Under the pieces are notes generated by a model, which worked only from the letters and a program-made list of their open reading frames with translations, was not told the origin of the DNA and did no database searches. The position numbers were made by a program, and so were the translations under genes. From positions 930,001 to 994,000 of the forward strand of contig JAUTDP010000003.1 of the NCBI GenBank assembly GCA_033439795.1: DNA of 64,000 bases, written 5' to 3'. Each line of letters starts with the position of its first letter. Within the stretch, counting starts at the first letter, position 1. Positions 1-10,122 of the stretch are shown here, one piece after another. The stretch is from Sordaria brevicollis (lineage: Eukaryota > Ascomycota > Sordariomycetes > Sordariales > Sordariaceae).

Positions 1-187
1 CCAGATGGGACGAACAGCGAAGTAAGTATATGCAGTAGCCTCCTCGAATCCTAATGGTCTCTACCTTTTCAACTTCTTGTATAGATAAGTCAGCGTTAGT
101 CCCATTCTATTTCGTTTGCTTACTGATGCTACCGAACATTAAACTGTAAGCACAGCCTTGTTCCCCCTAAGTCAGCCAGCGAACATT

Positions 188-188
<1 letters not shown>

Positions 189-237
<49 letters not shown>
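189..237. repeat. Poly(T) tract, 49 nt
   Basis: An uninterrupted run of T. It may be the A-tail of an old retroposed sequence on the minus strand or simple slippage; no retroelement body is recognisable beside it. Confidence 0.9.
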
Positions 238-238
<1 letters not shown>

Positions 239-546
239 GATTTTATGGCTCTTCGCTAACCTCAATTTATTAAAGCCGATTGGGCCGGGACCCAGATTCT
301 AGCACATTTGGAATGGTATCCAGTTGTCGGTTGCGATGGGTATATGGACAAACAAACTCGGGAGATAATGTGGGAACAGCCCATATATTGTGCAAACCCA
401 CGCAGGACCGAAAAGGCAAAGTTAAATCACGCCCAGAGTGACGCTGGTCTTAGTTCCTTGATTACGGTCATATACACGGGCGGGCCGCTACCTGGAAGTG
501 GAAGTGTAACTCCAAGTGCAACTGGGAGTGGGAGCCAAGTGGAGGT

Positions 547-618
547 TACTCGTCTGGGCTAAAAACGCCCTGACTCTTAAGGTACAGGAGGAAGTGCCAT
601 TTCTAGGCCAGACGAGTA
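547..618. repeat. Small imperfect inverted repeat
   Basis: The left arm (547-571, beginning TACTCGTCTGGGCTA) faces an inverted right arm ending at 618 that shares the first 11 bases exactly and most of the next 8. A direct copy of the left arm lies at 1510-1534 with 24 of 25 bases identical. This suggests remnants of a short TIR or hairpin element; no target duplication was identified. Confidence 0.5.
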
Positions 619-1881
619 GCCCGGCGGCAGCATAGTATACAGTTGAAAGTTCGGGGTAGGAGAGCGGTCATTAGGAACCCCCTAGGACTTGCTCGGCAAA
701 CATGTTTCGCTATGGGGCAGCTAAATTATACCCAAGTAGCTTTATACCTACTTTCCAGTGTCTCATGTCTTCGACAAAACGGGTTTCATTACCCCTCTAT
801 AATATGCCGGGTCGGTACTTGGTTGTATTCCAATCTTCCGCGTAATTGACCCGATGAAGATGCGTTTCCTTCTAGAATACAGTAACTTACCTATATAAAC
901 CCAAAGATAGTTTGCCAAGATCGCCAAGGGGCAGAATTATTTTCCCTTCCCCGTTCTTTACCTCTACCTATTTCAAAAGAGCTCGGACCATCTCAGCCCG
1001 CTTCAGCGGGCTCCGATAAGATAACAGATAAGATAACATGTGCACTTCCCGTTGATGCCTGCCTAACGCGATGGCTATGGCACCTCACTCCGTCGGAGCT
1101 CGTACGTCGATTCAGGTCTATTGTATTTCGTGCATTGACTGGTCATTTTAATCTGTCATCATCGAAGGTTCAATTTCATTCTAAGGGGAATATTACTCAA
1201 CTCCCATCAGTCTCCCAGCTCGTTTTCTTGGCAGCGACTTCGGCACTCAGAGGTTTGCAAACTTCTCCTGTTGAGAAGATGACTTCGCATCCCATGGCTC
1301 GTGTATGCTCGAAATATCAAACTCACATCCAAAATTGCCAGCTGAGGACGTGGCTGTCATTGGCCAAAATGAGGATGCGAGGTCTGGTACTACCACAGCT
1401 GCGAGGTGATGTTTGAGTGGTTGTTTGTTACCGAAGGCAAAGAGGCTACCCGTCACCGGTGGGTGACAAGCGGGGTAACGACGCGAATCAAAAATCTCCC
1501 ATCACGGCGTACTCGTCTGGGCTAGAAACGCCCTCTGCGGCCCCATCCTTCGAGGAAAGCTTTTCCCTTCGTTTTGTTGTAGTAGTCCGGGTCCCAGTGT
1601 TGCTTAACTTCGTCGCCGCGAGGAAGCACACGGCTTGTTGTTCTAGGTACTGTTTACTTTGGGGACGCCTTCATTTGCACAGTAAGTCCTTTCTTTTCAG
1701 ATTTGGGATATGCGGTGAAAGAACCCGGTGTTCACCTGTCGGGTGTCAGTGCCCCTGCTCTTGAATCGACATAGCTAACGCGACCAGCTTTTAGGTCAAC
1801 ATTTCTGCGAGGATATCTGCCATAGGAATTCCAATCGAGCCGTCTTCCATCCTGGAATTGAAATCCAGGGGCAGGAAAGAA

Positions 1882-3842
1882 ATGGATACCCCCGTGTCAT
1901 CGCCGTCTCAAGCACCTCTAGGGTTAGATCCCGCAAGTGGCAACCTTTGCAAAATCTGCTCGTCAATCCCGGCGTCTTTCTGGTCCAATGAATCCGAGAG
2001 CAAGCGCATTAAACTTCAGCCTTTAGATTCGGTGCGATGTGAAGCAATGAGAGGATGCCAGCTGTGTGCGATGGTGCTATTGCACTGCATCCCAGATCGG
2101 CCTCCTGGGCCGGGGGACATTGAAATTCTAAGACTGAAACGAAATTATGACCCGTCTGAAGTGTCGGACAGTCCCTCTGTATTCATATTTCGTCAAGTCA
2201 GTCACCTCCACGCCTCGAGTTCGATGGACCGCGATGAGTGGCGGTATATCGGTTATTCCCTGGTTCCATTTCCTTGGTGTAAGTCAGGCATGATATTCTG
2301 AGCTCTGCCAACTCAAGCTAAGCTCTTATCGGATTTTGCATTTATCATTTCGTCTATGTTCGAGTGTTGATATATTTCTTCTGCAGCCAAACTGAACCGT
2401 GTGGGAATGGGGGAGCACGTGGATAATTTCGTACTCATGGAGACGTGGTTGGATAATTGTCGAGACAACCATGTTCAATGCTCTAGTCACCTTAAGTGTT
2501 ATCTGCCTACTCGGCTTCTCGACCTCAAAGCATTCTCCGATAGCGACGACATTCGCTTAGTGGAAACGGCACAGGGCGTATTCGGCATTGACGGTCAAGG
2601 GCCCCAATACGTGACCCTGAGCCACTGTTGGGGACAACCTTCAAGGCACCCGATCACTACCACAAAAGCCACTTTGAGCGAGCACATGACAAGGATTCCT
2701 TTCGAAAAGCTCTCACGGACATTTCAAGACGCTGTTAAAATTTGTCTCTCTCTGAGGCAGAGATATCTGTGGATTGATTCCCTTTGCATCGTCCAGGACG
2801 ACGGAGAAGACTGGGCAAGGGAAGCCGCGTTGATGGCTCTGGTTTACACCCATTGCTATTTCACTCTCGCAGCTCGCAGCTCCCACGACAGCACTGGAGG
2901 TTGTAAGATGGTTGCCGATATCCAGCGGTCTACTGAGCTCCGCTTTGTTGATATTGACTTCTTCGGGCGCAGAGAAGATAAACTAACATTTCCCGACCAG
3001 CGAGTCCGCATTTTCGATGGGCTCATATATGATAGAGACATCGCAGGACTCGGACATGAACCTCTCGACCGCCGCGCCTGGACCTTACAAGAAAGGGAGC
3101 TTTCGAGAAGAGTTATCTCCTTTTCCAGCCACTGGCTGCTTTGGCACTGTACTGAACTCACTGCAACTTCGCAGCAGCCATGGGAAAACGTTGCAAGAAC
3201 TCCCTGGTCAAACCATTGGGGACAGGAAGACGCGAAGAGAATTTTTAGAAACAACGGCTCCTGGAATGATATTGTGGAGGATTATTCTTCACGGTCAGTG
3301 TCAAAGGAAGGGGACAAGCTCGTTGCGCTGTCCGGGTTGGCGCGCGCCACGCAGGAGTTTTATCCAGACGCTACATATGTCGGAGGCATGTGGAGCGCGC
3401 TTCTGCCTAGCAGTCTCGTTTGGAAAAATACACCGTATGCTCCACAACCAGAGCGAGATCTTTCACAACCGGTCGGTTGTGAGTATATAGCCCCAAGCTG
3501 GTCCTGGGCATCAGTTAGGTCAGCTGTTACGTTTGACGACTGCGAACCAAGTTCGGCCGACGACCGCCTTACTCAACCTCTCAAAGTTGAGAAAATGATT
3601 GGAATTCCCAAGCACCAAGACCCATACGGTGCTCTTGAATATGGTGCCCTCATTCTTAGCGGTGCGCTGCTTCTTGAAGTGAACATTGGCTCTTTTATGG
3701 GTAGCGTAGACTGCCTAGAGCTGGAGGTAGACATGACAAAGAACGGCGAAGTTGTGGGGATGATCAATATCGATGAGCCCGAAACTTATGACTCACATCG
3801 CAAGTTTCCATCCTTATTCCTACCCGTCACCACCTCTACATG
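1882..3842 (+). pseudogene. HET-domain protein gene, 5' part (split by transposon)
   Basis: Heterokaryon-incompatibility (HET) domain protein of the fungal non-self recognition repertoire. Exon 1 is 1882-2278 and exon 2 starts at 2387; the intron 2279-2386 is GTAAGT...CTGCAG and keeps the frame. The N-terminus carries the Cys pairs usual before HET domains (CKIC, then GCQLC). The HET core begins near residue 208 with VTLSHCWG, followed by RYLWIDSLCIVQDD and the downstream blocks up to APSWSWASV. At 3843 a transposon interrupts the frame; reading continues into the element and stops at 3985-3987, adding about 47 foreign residues. The lost C-terminal part lies at 8299-8448. Seen: domain motifs and insertion. 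Inferred: loss of function, though a truncated protein retaining the HET core could still be made. Confidence 0.9.
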
Positions 3843-3898
3843 CTGTGTGTTGAAAACGAGGTGTCAGTCCCCACTTTGCACGGGCACCCCCCTTTACA
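3843..3898 (+). repeat. Left terminal inverted repeat (56 bp)
   Basis: Starts CTGTGTGTTGAAA and ends CCCCCCTTTACA. It matches the reverse complement of 8243-8298 at 55 of 56 positions; the single difference is A versus T at the fourteenth base. The accessory-gene start codon is 107 bp inside its inner edge. Confidence 0.95.
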
Positions 3899-4005
3899 GA
3901 CACACACGTAAAATCTGTTCATACGTGACAACCCCAAACCTTCGAACTCCCATATTATCACCAAATCTGAGGGTATTTACATTCTGATTACTGCTCTGAG
4001 CTCGT

Positions 4006-6797
4006 ATGGATACCCCGCGTCGTTCAAGATCAATACTGAGGGATCCCAGTCAACCCGCTAGTCCATTCAGAGTCCGCTTTGCACCTGGCACCGCTGCCCC
4101 CGCTCCCGCCATGCCTCCCAAAAAACGCGCCGCCGACGACAACGACAACAACGATGACAACCGCCGACGTTCGAGGCGGCTGTCACAGCCCAGCGCCCGC
4201 TTAAGAGAGATCAATGCCGAGTTTGAAAGCGGAGGAGAACAGGAGCGAGACGATGGGGACGGGGATGGGGATGACGAGAGGACCCCAGGAAGACCAGCGC
4301 CTACTCGAGCCCCCCGCATTGTTCTCAAGAATAATAACAAGAATAAAAAAACGACCGTCAAATTGAAGAGGAGCACTACTGCTGGCAAGCAGCCTACCCA
4401 GCGTACCACATCTAGCTTGAAGGTCAAGCTCAAGGCACCCGCTCCCTCCTCTTCGACCGCCCCCCCTCCTCGACCTCAACCTCGTCGTCCTCGATCAGCC
4501 TCCAACGCAAGCGCAAGCACGGCCAACGGCATAACAGAGGAGGAGGACCACGATGAACAGCAAGAAGACCAACAAGAAGATCAACAAGACGAGGTCGAGA
4601 TCATCAAGGTGACACCTCGCGCCGCGCCCTCTCCTCGGTCCCCTCGTGTTGCCAGAAAATCGCGCAAGTCAGCCTCGGTTCCCCCAGCGCCGCCGCCGAT
4701 TCCAGATTTTCTGAATATCCTATTCACATACAATGCTCAGTGGGTGGCGGATATACAATTCAACCGCCTGTCGGTCAAGCCTGGCAAACTGCCTACCCTC
4801 GTTTCGAACGACCGGGTCCCCGTCGAGAGAGATCCTGATGGCACCGTCAATGCCGATGACGATTCTGGTACCCTTGGCCTCACTCTGTTGGGTCGAGTGC
4901 GAGAGGTCGAGAATGGTATCATGGATGCTGCCCGCAACGAGTGCGAGCTCTTGGGTATGGATCCCACCATCTCTGTACAATACGCAGACTGGTCGGCTGG
5001 TATACTGGAGACAGCCAGGAACAGGAAAGGCACGACGCTATTCCAACTACGCGTTTTGCCTAAGAAGGATGACCCAGTTACACCGTTTGGGTTTTGTGAT
5101 ACCGCCAGAGTGCTGCGCAGCCTGCTTGAGGAGCCCGCTGAGCGGTATTTTATCACGGTTACTGCCCACCTTCGTATAACTGGGGGATTCCAGCAGCGGC
5201 AAAGCACTGTTTCTGTTATGGGCACACCAACACCTTCTAGAGTCACCTCTTTTACTGAAAAGCTCGCGCAGTCACAGTCACGGTCGCAGTCACAACCTCG
5301 CCAACTCTCCTCCTTGCGCCAGTCCTCTACACCTGCCACGCCCACCATCGCCGGCTCCAGCACTCCTGTCAGTAGCTCCAGACAGTCGACCGCACCTGCC
5401 AGCACTTCCAAACAATCCGTCAAATCGAACAAGAAGAAGACCACGACCAACTCGATGGTGGAGGAGCTCATGGCGCGCCGCGCACGCGATCGTGAGGAGG
5501 CACGCCAGGGCAAAGAACGGGTTACTCTAATATATGAAGATCTGGGCAAGGCATGGGGATGTGATAAGGGTCGCGAGTGTAAAAACTACCGCAAAGGCAA
5601 CGAGTATCACTGGTGTTTTCTTTTTCCCAACTCAAAACACCACTACCCATTAACCCCAAGAGACCTCATCGACTGGGCACACGCCATTGCTCACAAGCGC
5701 GCCACCACAAACCAGCCTCCAGCCTCCATCACAGGGCGTTGGTTCGACTCTAAACACGAGTCCTCCTCCTCATCCTCCGGCACGCAAATGATTCAGCAGT
5801 CGAATCTACAGCCATTTCAACAGTTTCTGCCATATGGCGCACCGGGGTCGAAGCGCGGTGGCGGTGGGGTGGGATATATGCCCATGCCCCAAGTTTTCAA
5901 CATCAGTCTCCAGAACGGTCACCAGGGTAGTAACAATGGTAACACGCTGCCAGCTACGGCCCCTATAACCTTCACTGACGTTAGCAATATGGGTATGGGT
6001 AATATGGGCAATATGGGTATGGTAGCTGAGCCTACCTTACCTACCTTGCCCACCGCGACCGCGACCAGCTCCCGCGCTGGCAGCAGTCGAGTTGGTGACA
6101 ACGACCCTCTACCCTCCTCCCCTCCACCCTCATCACCGCCAAACAAACCATCAGAGTCCCTTGTCACCGACTTCATGAAGCAGTTGATATTTCGACACGC
6201 GCCCAGAACCAACGAAAACCAGGGTTTGCGTGACGCGCTGTTCAGTATCCAAAAATCCCTCATATCCGGTCGGCTCTCCCTCCACCACGCGCGCGACCTC
6301 CCCAAGCAGTGGTATCTTGCTCATGGAGTTGATGAGGGTATCTATATGGTAATCAAGAAAGGGATCAAAGAATTTCTCCATCTCGAGAGGGATTATATAC
6401 AGCGGTCGTCGTCACCACCACCACCACCACCACCACCACCGCAGGCGGCACCAGCTCCCAAGCAACAGGCTCCAGCACCCCCGCCACCCGAAACCATAGA
6501 TCCCAAGTTATTATCACAAGGTAAACCCCATCCGTTTTTTTGATCTATAGCATTTGCTAACAGCCGTGTTCACCAGACTCGTCCATCCCCCAAGACTCGC
6601 TTTGGCAAGACGTTCATAACCACCGCGGCCCACCCCCCATCGAACAGAACGACGATCAAGAACAAGAAGATGACGACGACACCATCTATACCAGCTTCAT
6701 CAACGATGATGAGGAGACCAATCCGGATGATGGCCCGCGTACCGACTACGACGACGACGAGACTGCGACTGAGGCTGATGATGATGACGAGCTTTGA
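4006..6797 (+). CDS. Transposon accessory protein, 911 aa, unknown family
   Basis: I recognise no named family. Exons 4006-6520 and 6577-6797; the 56-nt intron has a GTAAAC donor, a TGCTAAC branch site and a CACCAG acceptor, and splicing restores the frame. Residues 1 to about 230 are basic, low-complexity and probably disordered. A folded block of about 160 residues follows (nt 4700-5190). Near residues 519-546 a putative zinc-binding array has spacing C-x5-C-x11-C-x7-H-H, leading into HYPLTPRDLIDWAHAIA. A helical block of about 80 residues is encoded around nt 6150-6400, then a polyproline run (CCA repeats) and a strongly acidic C-terminus rich in Asp and Glu. It starts just inside the left TIR and converges on the transposase. 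The basic and zinc-like parts suggest nucleic-acid or transposase binding; this is inference. Confidence 0.75.
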
Positions 6798-6999
6798 GGG
6801 ATTTTTTTACACAAGAGGGGGATTCTACACTTCGATCTATTATTACAGATAATAATACTTTTACACTTCTGATGGCAGATTTGGCACTTTTGGCACGTCT
6901 GGTACATCTTACACCTTGCGGGTTTTTTTTTTCGTAACTCGACAACGGTCGACTTTGAGCATGTTCAAAACAGTACATCTACCATACAAAACAACATCC

Positions 7000-8121
7000 T
7001 TATGCGACTGTTCCCGTCGTTGTCAACTCGTGCAGCTGGTCCCCATACAACGCAACGTAGTCTTTTTCACGGTTATCGACGTCGTCACGGAATGGCACGT
7101 TTGCCTGGCGGTAGTGCCCGCGTATGGCATCGACCCGCTGCCCTACCTCCCTCGCAACCCCCTCCAAGAACGCCTTAAACTCTTCATTGCTCAGCGTATC
7201 ACCGCCAGCGTGTTGGTATTGCCGTCGTATACAGGCCTTCACATCACTGAAGTATGCCTCGATGGGGTTGAAGTCTGGTGAATATGGCGGCAAGAACCAT
7301 AACAGCACACCTCTGTTGTCGCATGCGGTCTTGATGGCGGGGTCCTTGTGCCATGATGCGTTATCCATCACCAATATACTATAACGACCAGGGAACGGGT
7401 TCATCTTAGGCAACACCTCCTCCTCCAACCAAGCAATAAAACCGGTCGTATCTGTTGCTCCCTTATAACACAACACGTCGATGAGGCCATCCACAGTTAT
7501 TGCTGGCAATAGATGGAACCGTTTCCCCCTGGTGAGCGCACTCTCTGCAACTGGTGCCATACCCTTTGGTGCCCATCCAGTACGACGAGCACCGTCCCTC
7601 TTATCAACACCAGACTCGTCACAGAACACGTACATCTCTGCTGAAAACGTGGAAACCTTCCTCAACCAGTCTAACCGCAATGGCTCGCTGCGCTGGGAAG
7701 CCTTGTGCGCCATCCTCTTGTTGGTCCATTCAGAAGCCTTCAATTGCTTTGATATGGCGCTCGTTGATACATGTATGTCCATTTCAGTGGCCAGATAGTA
7801 CTGTATCTCATCGAGGTATAAATCGGGCTTGTGGCGAAGGAGCTCGAGAACTTCCTGTACGACCAACAGTTAGATACCATACCAGGGTACTCAAAGTCTA
7901 CAGCCATTGCTCACCTCCATGACCGCTGGCGTCAATATTATTGCGTTATATTTCGAGTTACTCTGGGGGTATAATTTGCCGGTGGTATCGAAGTTTCGTT
8001 TTAACCTCCAGATTTGGCGCTCGCTCATGCCAACGGATTGCGCGATTTGACGTGGATGCTCGCCAGCCGTCAGCATCATGTAGATACTTTGGCGCTGCCT
8101 CTTATTACTGCGTGTTCTCAT
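7000..8121 (-). CDS. DD34E transposase, Tc1/mariner (IS630-like) superfamily
   Basis: Cut-and-paste transposase of 353 aa. Exon 1 is 8121-7915 and exon 2 is 7854-7000; the 60-nt intron (GTGAGC...TACAG, with branch site CTAAC) joins in phase 0. The N-terminus has paired helix-turn-helix segments (AQSVGMSERQIWRLKRNF, then STSAISKQL). The catalytic core shows D148 in VFCDESG, D233 in VMDNASWHK and E268 in PDFNPIE, with exactly 34 residues between the last two. The ATG at 8121 is used because the same frame upstream offers only a TTG. All three catalytic residues are present and no stop interrupts the frame, so the enzyme may be active. It reads inward from the right TIR and ends 203 bp from the accessory gene. 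Confidence 0.92.
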
Positions 8122-8242
8122 GGCTATACCGATTATACATCGCGAGAGCTTCAAAATCCGACCAAAACCAGCAGATTTGGCAGTAAAACCGCGGAGATAT
8201 TCAACTTTTACGATTCACGATGTCTGTTTTGATGTGGTGTTG

Positions 8243-8298
8243 TGTAAAGGGGGGTGCCCGTGCAAAGTGGGGACTGACACCTCGATTTCAACACACAG
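8243..8298 (-). repeat. Right terminal inverted repeat (56 bp)
   Basis: Reverse complement of the left repeat with one mismatch. The transposase start codon (8121) is 121 bp inside its inner edge, so both repeats probably carry or adjoin the promoters of the two inward-reading genes. Confidence 0.95.
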
Positions 8299-8448
8299 TG
8301 GAACGGCGATGTTTATGGAATTGTTATTAGAAGGGAAGTCAACTCCGTCGATAGCTACGTTCGGGTGTCGCAGGGATATATCTTTTCATCCTACAATGAC
8401 AAAGGAATCTTCTCCGATTGCAAGCCATGCACGATCAAACTTATCTGA
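8299..8448 (+). pseudogene. HET-domain protein gene, 3' part (beyond the transposon)
   Basis: Directly after the right TIR an open frame of 49 codons encodes a typical HET-protein C-terminus (GDVYGIVIRRE, later YVRVSQGY) and stops at 8446-8448. Counting one copy of the flanking TG, this segment is in frame with the 5' part ending at 3842. Without the element the gene would have encoded a protein of about 666 residues. No promoter is visible for this fragment alone. Confidence 0.85.
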
Positions 8449-8971
8449 GCAAAGCTTGATCAAAGGTACGTAAAAACAACATTTCAAGGACGGGTTTGCT
8501 CTTTGTCTTATGAGTCGTTCCATTTAACAGACCCATCCAATGAACTAACACTTCTGCTAGGTCCATACATACCTACTGGATGGTAACACCATACCTAACT
8601 CTACCATACATAATCCTGGCAATTAAACTAGCCCGTGAGACTCGTCCCAGGACACTTCGCCTTACAGTACCGCCAAGCTACCTCTAGAGACCGCTCATGA
8701 CCACGAGAAGCTGGAAAGTGGAACCTTCCAGCCGGTCAACCCGCAACTCGTCCTAGGGGCCTTCTCATGTTTTTCCTTCATTTCCCTCAGTTCTCGGGTT
8801 CTTTTCCTTTTCCTTTTCCAGTTCGTATCGAGAGACGGGCTCGAGATTACAGATCTATCAAATATTTCCCGCTCGGCATGTACATTCCAGTCTCCCGTCG
8901 TTCTTTCTCGTCTTTCAGAGTCTCTGCTGGTAGTTTATACATATGTTTTCGTCAAGTGCACTGTTTTTTCT

Positions 8972-8994
8972 TTCCTTCCTTCCTTCCTTCCTTC

Positions 8995-9059
<65 letters not shown>
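8972..9059. repeat. TTCC repeat followed by 64-nt poly(A)
   Basis: Six TTCC units run into an uninterrupted stretch of about 64 A residues (8996-9059). It produces apparent poly-Lys or poly-Phe frames in translation that are not genes. Confidence 0.9.
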
Positions 9060-9061
<2 letters not shown>

Positions 9062-9250
9062 AAAGGAAAGGATTCGGTGGTCTTACCCTTTCCCAGATCC
9101 TGTAAAAGATGGAATCTTTCGCTGAACGTCATATTCCCAAAGGTTTATCCGAACTTGTCCTAACGGGGGAGTGAGATATGCCATACCTATATGTCTCGAA
9201 GTTTTGTAAGGGGTTTGTGAAATAGTAGATATCACCTAGTGTACATACCT

Positions 9251-9529
9251 GAGTAGGTGCAAAAAATCTGGGACAGTGAAAAAATCTGGGACAGTCGGTT
9301 ATAACCTTATCCCTACCACCAAATCTAGAAACAGATTGAGTCCTTACGGGCGAATTTTGAACCTCGAGAAACCAATCCTTATAATCTTTTTTGAATCCTT
9401 CTTTTGGCCGAAGGATGAGATGACTTGGGCCTATCGAAAGCTTCTTCTAGATTTTTTTAGATCTATTGTAGTGGGCTCGTTGTTCGCTGTCCCAGATCTT
9501 TCGCTGTCCCAGATTTTTTATACCTACTC
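9251..9529. mobile_element. MITE-like inverted-repeat element (279 bp)
   Basis: Terminal inverted repeats of about 45 bp (9251-9296 and 9486-9529) both read GAGTAGGT from the outside, and each contains two tandem copies of TCTGGGACAG preceded by an A-rich spacer. The interior has no coding capacity. A third GAGTAGGT lies at 9539-9546 and forms a small hairpin with the right end. No clear target duplication was found. The ends do not resemble the TIRs of the 3843-8298 element, so a different transposase family would have mobilised it. Confidence 0.65.
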
Positions 9530-10122
9530 TCTGCAAAAGAGTAGGTGTTACTTGGCCAGCCAATCTCACACTTACGGGTACACAGAACTAGAGGGACACT
9601 CCTTCTTCATAAGTAATCCCCGTCAGGTGACTTATGCGCCACCATGTGTAGTTGAGAGCACGGTACATTGAAGGGAACCACGGAAATGATGTCAAAGTCA
9701 AGGTTGGTAGTTGTCGACAATATCATTAGAGGTAACTATCGTAATAATACATAGAGGTAGACAGATAAGGACATGAGCATTAAGCTTGAGTGGGCATGCG
9801 AAGCATGATGTTTGTGAGGCTTTAGTGCATGAGATCCGACTGGAAGGGATGAAGCAGCTTGGCGCTTTGTTCATTGCAAACTGGTTTGTGAGGACGTTTA
9901 TCAAATGAGCGTTGTAGGCAGTAAGAGTAAAAAGGACGGTGCTTTTTGTCGTGTAGTTTGATATCCGCGCCATTTCCATCCAGCCACGCAAGGTTGTTTT
10001 AGACATTATTGTTTCTATTGTATCCCCAACTGAGCGTGTTCATCATCCACTTTTCTTTTTCACTCTCCCTCGCAGACTTCAAAACTTTTGGGTCGGAGGA
10101 TCAGAACCCCCACGAATCCGGC

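Larger units (their letters stand above)
1..1881. other. Gene-poor left end
   Basis: No gene can be supported here. The stretch holds a 49-nt T run at 189-237 and three copies of a roughly 20-25 nt repeat (547-571, inverted near 597-618, and 1510-1534). The open frames present are short, lack domain-like composition and have no convincing splice partners. The last part is presumably the promoter and leader of the HET gene starting at 1882. Confidence 0.6.
3843..8298. mobile_element. Two-gene DD34E TIR transposon (Tc1/mariner superfamily)
   Basis: A 4456-bp element bounded by 56-bp terminal inverted repeats, with the dinucleotide TG directly outside each end (3841-3842 and 8299-8300). It carries two genes transcribed inward from the two ends and converging near 6.8-7.0 kb: a 911-aa accessory protein on the plus strand and a spliced DD34E transposase on the minus strand. 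TIR identity is 55/56 and both frames are open, which suggests recent insertion and no heavy RIP mutation. Tc1/mariner elements usually hold one transposase in 1.3-2.4 kb, so the second gene is unusual. The insertion splits a HET-domain gene. Confidence 0.9.
8449..10122. other. Intergenic with SSR and MITE-like element
   Basis: Between the HET remnant and the minus-strand membrane-protein gene. It contains a TTCC-repeat plus a 64-nt A run (8972-9059) and an inverted-repeat element (9251-9529), listed separately. No gene was found; part of 9700-10122 may be 3' UTR of the gene ending at 10123. Confidence 0.5.

Noticed and set aside
4737..5549. Minus-strand open frame of 270 codons inside the transposon
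   Set aside because: Antisense of the accessory gene; the plus-strand frame has the better composition, a proper intron and a start next to the TIR.
8767..9132. Poly-Lys and poly-Phe frames
   Set aside because: Translations of the 64-nt A run and TTCC repeat, not genes.
9276..9671. 131-codon plus-strand frame
   Set aside because: It overlaps the inverted-repeat element and its tandem motifs; the residues come from repeat sequence.
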